Source of the DNA: SZAS-7 sp964514655
GTDB taxonomy: Bacteria; Chlamydiota; Chlamydiia; Chlamydiales; FEN-1388
Direction of reading: 5' to 3'
Length of the DNA: 64,000 nt
NCBI GenBank assembly: GCA_964514655.1
Contig: CAZEQY010000013.1
Span: forward strand, 20,954-84,953
The notes beneath the pieces were generated by a model. That model ran no database searches, was not told where the DNA came from, and was given only the letters and a program-made list of their open reading frames with translations. Each line of letters begins with the position of its first letter. Positions within the stretch are counted from its first letter, which is position 1. Both the position numbers and the translations under genes were made by a program. Below, piece after piece: positions 61,013 to 64,000 of the stretch.

Positions 61013-61204
61013 TTACTTCTCCTTTTCGGGAGGATTTTCTTTGGCATTTCTAAGTATTTTCCTTGCCAACATCTCGTCAATCTCTTTGTGCCGAGGAAGT
61101 GACTCCATATCTTTTCCGTTTGTCCATCTTTCGTGTTTTCCACCCTGATGATGAAACCACCAGCCATACTCAGTCAGCCTTTTTTCTAAATCCTTTTTCT
61201 TCAC
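61013..61204 (-). CDS. hicA: HicA-family mRNA interferase toxin
   Basis: A 63-residue double-stranded-RNA-binding-fold toxin that cleaves mRNA. The catalytic His lies in HQGGKHERWTNG (about residues 18-29), and ESLPRHKEIDEMLARKIL matches the family's C-terminal pattern. Normal length. It is the first gene of the hicAB pair; the ATG at 61204 lies just downstream of the P-loop gene's stop. Confidence 0.92.
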   Translation of the reverse strand: MKKKDLEKRLTEYGWWFHHQGGKHERWTNGKDMESLPRHKEIDEMLARKILRNAKENPPEKEK

Positions 61205-61224
61205 AATCTACCCTTATTGTACAT

Positions 61225-61650
61225 CTATGGTTGTACAAAGTCAACTAAATCAATAATCTGGTCCAAGAAGGCTTCGGCGGCGTCGGCTTTTTGGGCGAAG
61301 GCTTGGGTGAATTTGAGGGTGTGCACGTTGTAGCCAAGGTCAGTGTATGCTTTACGCAGCTTTTCACCAGCGATGCGGGCTTGGTCATAGTATTCGCTAC
61401 GAAGGCCTGTAAAAGTAATGCCGTGGTAGGCGTTTAGCGGGCCTGCTTCGCAAAAAAGTACGTGGATGGTTTCCTCATCTGGTTCCTGGATCTCGTTTAT
61501 GTCCGTTACTTCAATAAAATCAAGAGTGTAGCCTCGGCTCTTTAGCTCTTCTATAAGGCTTGTTTTGCCTGACATGGGATGACCGGTAACTATTACGCTA
61601 GCGTTTAGGCTAAACATAGATCCAAGAAGGCATACTAAAAGGTATTTCAT
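61225..61650 (-). CDS. P-loop protein with signal-like N-terminus (141 aa)
   Basis: A small nucleotide-binding protein. SVIVTGHPMSGKTSLIEELK (about residues 18-37) is a textbook Walker A loop, followed by ATPase-like alternation and an acidic helical C-terminus. The segment before it (MKYLLVCLLGSMFSLNA) reads as a cleavable signal peptide, which would place an ATP/GTP-binding fold outside the cytosol. Alternatively the hydrophobic stretch may simply precede the first beta strand. Family not named. It lies 17 bases before the DHCR24-like gene's stop side, on the same strand. Confidence 0.7.
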   Translation of the reverse strand: MKYLLVCLLGSMFSLNASVIVTGHPMSGKTSLIEELKSRGYTLDFIEVTDINEIQEPDEETIHVLFCEAGPLNAYHGITFTGLRSEYYDQARIAGEKLRKAYTDLGYNVHTLKFTQAFAQKADAAEAFLDQIIDLVDFVQP

Positions 61651-61666
61651 AGCTATAATCCACGTG

Positions 61667-63106
61667 TTAATTGTTTGTTAGGACCTTATCTTCAATGCTT
61701 ATCCACATGCCTTCAGCGTTATATTTTTCGCGCAAGGCAAGGTAGGCAGATTTGGGGTAAATATTCCAAAATTCTTCAGGGGTATAGTAAGAATGCGTGT
61801 AGAGCCACTTGCGGCCCTGAAGTTCATAAAGCTTTTGCTCAAGGTCTTTAGTGCAGGCCGCTATAGGGTGCGTGTTACTCGGGATGCCATATACGCCAAT
61901 GTTTATGCTATCAGAGCCGTTTAAACTATGAGGCGCAAAAAGCTCGTGAGCGCTATTTGCCTTTACAGGGCATAGCCACAAAGGAAATATGGGGCTTATC
62001 TCTAAGACTGCATCATAAAAGTCGTTTACTGTAGTCACCGGAAGTGTAAAGTCTTGTACGATAAAGCGGTCTTTTACCCAGTCCTCACAGGAATGTAAAA
62101 AGGCATAGAGCCTTTGGCTTGATGTTATGGGATATGCTAAAGAACGCACAAAAACATTGGGGTCATGAAGTTTAGAAAAATGAAGGCGCTCTTCGGGTGT
62201 AAAGACTTGAGGCTTTTGCAGCCTCCAAATACCTTCCATAAAGAGTTTTTTGAGTATTGGCAAGTGAAAGACATACGAACCCATCCAAAAAGCACCGCGG
62301 TCATAGCGAAAGATATAGTCTATAAGACCCATGCTAAAGGTCCCATGCTGATTTTCGATAAACTGGTAGTACCATGGAGATAAGGGGTTATCTCTATAGA
62401 TAGTATCTGCAGGATGATCAGTTTGATTGCCCTCTATTATGACAGCTTCATACTCAGAAAAAATTATGCCTTCTAGATATTCCGGAGGGGTTTTTTGGTG
62501 CATAAGCTCATTCATCTTATCGATTGCTTTATGCCCGGAATCAAAACGGTGCACGTTGAGCGTCACAAATTTTTTAGCCTTTTGCAAACGCACTTCAGCA
62601 GATAAAAGCACCCCTAAAGATCCATAAGAGCCAACAACACCATGAAAAAGGTCGCTATATTCTTGTCTTGAAGCTTTAACCACCTGTCCATCGCCTAGTA
62701 ATAACTCAAAGTAGTTGCAGGTATCGTGAAAGAGACCATATTTGTGCGAACTAGACTCTCCCCCACAGCCCATAATGGCGCCGCCAACTGTTATGCCCTT
62801 AAATTCCGGCACAACTACCGGAATAAGCCCCTCTTTAAAACAACTCTCAGCAAGCTCTCTCATGCTCACGCGAGGCTCACAAACTGCCACTAATCGATCG
62901 TGATCGATAGACAACATACGATCTAATGAGTCTATGGGCAGCTTTTTAGCTGATGACTTATAGGCAGATGAGCGCGTGGTATTTGAGTGGAGAGTAGACT
63001 TTAACAGGCTTACAGGAACCTTTTTTTGGCTCAAATAGAGCTCTTGTACAGCGTTTTGAAGAGATGCTACATCGCGATCATGATTCGCTTGATTGGTACT
63101 TTGCAT
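61667..63106 (-). CDS. FAD-dependent oxidoreductase close to DHCR24 (delta-24-sterol reductase)
   Basis: A 479-residue flavoprotein. The PCMH-type FAD domain (about residues 60-230) reads FKGITVGGAIMGCGGESSSH then KYGLF, and SDLFHGVVGSYGSLGVLLSA then EVRL. The C-terminal half keeps FPLWLCPVKAN and SYYTPEEFWNIYPKSAYLAL. All follow animal and plant DHCR24 (seladin/DIMINUTO) block by block. DHCR24 reduces the C24 double bond of sterol intermediates with NADPH. The N-terminal membrane anchor of the animal enzyme is absent. Chlamydiae do not make sterols de novo, so it may modify host sterols. The ATG at 63106 is preferred to a GTG at 63112. It overlaps 63078 by 29 bases. Confidence 0.85.
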   Translation of the reverse strand: MQSTNQANHDRDVASLQNAVQELYLSQKKVPVSLLKSTLHSNTTRSSAYKSSAKKLPIDSLDRMLSIDHDRLVAVCEPRVSMRELAESCFKEGLIPVVVPEFKGITVGGAIMGCGGESSSHKYGLFHDTCNYFELLLGDGQVVKASRQEYSDLFHGVVGSYGSLGVLLSAEVRLQKAKKFVTLNVHRFDSGHKAIDKMNELMHQKTPPEYLEGIIFSEYEAVIIEGNQTDHPADTIYRDNPLSPWYYQFIENQHGTFSMGLIDYIFRYDRGAFWMGSYVFHLPILKKLFMEGIWRLQKPQVFTPEERLHFSKLHDPNVFVRSLAYPITSSQRLYAFLHSCEDWVKDRFIVQDFTLPVTTVNDFYDAVLEISPIFPLWLCPVKANSAHELFAPHSLNGSDSINIGVYGIPSNTHPIAACTKDLEQKLYELQGRKWLYTHSYYTPEEFWNIYPKSAYLALREKYNAEGMWISIEDKVLTNN

Positions 63107-63707
63107 AGACACTTGACCCCAGAAATAGTATTGCTATTTTTATAGCGCTTATAGCAACTAAATTCAACGAAATCAATAGTTTTGCTTGGGGGCACATCGC
63201 TTGAATGATGTAGGCCGATAATGAAAGCGACTTTGAACCAGCGTGAAAGAGGGATACGATAGACTTATAGCGAAGCGTTGGAAGCTTTTTGTTATCGGTT
63301 GTTTGGAGTAATGTAGTGCATAGGTTCTTTGTTTTTATAACGCATGATGCAAGTGATAGCACCTGAAAGGGCGCGTATATCTTGCTGTAGACTTCTGTCC
63401 AGGCAATGTGCTTTGCCTTGATATATCCAGCCTCAAAGACCACCTTGAAGCACCAGGAGATAGAAGAGATAAACTCCTTTGAGACGTGAAATGTTTTCCA
63501 CGTAAGAACAACAACGTTTCGATTAGTAGTTGTACGCCAGTACGTAATGAGCCTTAACGGGCCCATAAACCCATGGATTGCCGAAAAAATTTGGGTGCAA
63601 CGAACACTTCTCATTGCCTCTTCAGGCACATCTACAAAGCATTCAGCCGATCGCATGCAGGAGTTCAGTGCTTTAAATACAAGTCGCGGATTCGATATAA
63701 CAGTCAT
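63078..63707 (-). CDS. Hydrophobic protein, distant paralogue of 51692/52269 (209 aa)
   Basis: Unknown. Hydrophobic and aromatic segments (TQIFSAIHGFMGPLRLITYW, KFISSISWCFKVVF-type, YSKIYAPFQVLSLASCVIKT) follow the same order as in 51692 and 52269: a FxG..F..P.R core, a middle helix, and an .xPxQx..L helix. The identity is low, so paralogy is probable but not proven. A polar middle precedes a final hydrophobic pair (SLNLVAISAIKIAILFLGSS). Its 3' end overlaps the DHCR24-like start, so the two are probably co-transcribed. Confidence 0.6.
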   Translation of the reverse strand: MTVISNPRLVFKALNSCMRSAECFVDVPEEAMRSVRCTQIFSAIHGFMGPLRLITYWRTTTNRNVVVLTWKTFHVSKEFISSISWCFKVVFEAGYIKAKHIAWTEVYSKIYAPFQVLSLASCVIKTKNLCTTLLQTTDNKKLPTLRYKSIVSLFHAGSKSLSLSAYIIQAMCPQAKLLISLNLVAISAIKIAILFLGSSVYAKYQSSES

Positions 63708-63723
63708 AAAAAAGCGTTACCTC

Positions 63724-63875
63724 GACTTTGCAACTTTTTGGCGAGTGATTTCTCCTCAGAGGGCTTTCAACTCTGATTTAATTTCCCGGGATAGGCTTAA
63801 ACACGCCATCCCGGGAAATTAAATCAGAGATGGAAGTCCTATGTGGAGAAATCGCCGCCTAAAAGTTGCAAAGTC
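63724..63875. repeat. Long imperfect palindrome (69-bp arms)
   Basis: The left arm 63724-63792 begins GACTTTGCAACTTTTTGGCG and ends GATTTAATTTCCCGGGAT. The right arm 63808-63875 is its inverse with about a dozen mismatches. The loop is 15 bases. A minus-strand frame crossing the right arm (63991-63819) reads KRADHLNSQGSHAKSYRGLA then KKVIHMYSNPDFATF and has no good start. The whole 63724-64000 region looks like part of a mobile repeat continuing past the window edge. Confidence 0.75.
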
Positions 63876-64000
63876 GGGGTTACTATACATATGTATCACT
63901 TTTTTTGCTAGACCACGATATGATTTCGCGTGCGAGCCTTGGCTGTTGAGGTGGTCGGCTCTTTTGGACACGAAATCCGCAGAGTTAAGTTAAAAACTTG

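Noticed and set aside
63547..63822. Plus-strand ORFs at the right edge
   Set aside because: Antisense to the 63078 gene and partly inside the palindrome; no start signals.

Overview
The window reads as a piece of the chromosome of an environmental (amoeba- or protist-associated) member of the Chlamydiae. The main evidence is a double-length UvrA (two complete UvrA units in one chain), a PknD-type Ser/Thr kinase, a PriA overlapped by a small upstream gene, a TPR chaperone of the type III secretion kind directly ahead of a large putative effector, and many proline-rich or eukaryote-like proteins. The last group includes a kinase, a SopB/IpgD-like phosphatase, a ceramidase-like protein and a DHCR24-like sterol reductase. 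The family is inferred from gene content; no rRNA, tRNA, origin or CRISPR array was seen.

Layout. 1-5100: a gene tail, a DUF4143 ATPase, an M15 peptidase, adenylate kinase, an unknown repeat protein and an unannotated 38-residue ORF behind a near-consensus promoter. 5161-12639: AGCS symporter, a REP-like repeat island, then an unknown protein, a TPR chaperone-like protein, a large effector candidate and an MFS transporter. 12623-23050 (mostly minus strand): SopB-like phosphatase, a large unknown protein, small membrane proteins, a HAD hydrolase, a repeat-bearing proline-rich protein and two small relatives. 23191-31108: mutS, a kinase effector candidate, a tiny basic ORF with a structured leader and strong terminator, and priA with its partner gene. 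31329-38410: tandem methyltransferase-like protein, Na+/H+ antiporter, ceramidase-like protein, kynB and a GNAT-nuclease/phosphatase fusion. 39150-46095: repeat-rich DNA, uvrA and a GxxExxY cassette. 46232-51631: pknD, NUDIX hydrolase, lipoprotein, FMN reductase and a small membrane protein. 51692-60568: a cluster of hydrophobic and very large unknown proteins around a divergent promoter. 60573-64000: hicAB, an exported-looking P-loop protein, the DHCR24-like gene, another hydrophobic paralogue and a long palindrome.

How the parts relate. Housekeeping genes (adk, mutS, priA, uvrA) are islands between lineage-specific genes that look like host-interaction factors. Several of these share N-terminal modules: the kinase at 25965 with the two small proteins at 21972 and 22553, and the phosphatase at 12623 with the proline-rich protein at 19549. 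This suggests sets of secreted proteins built by attaching different C-termini to common N-termini. The 1274-residue protein at 53438 appears to be made of about eight copies of a beta-alpha module resembling SH2 domains. Short palindromic repeats of at least three families sit in the gaps, mostly between convergent genes.
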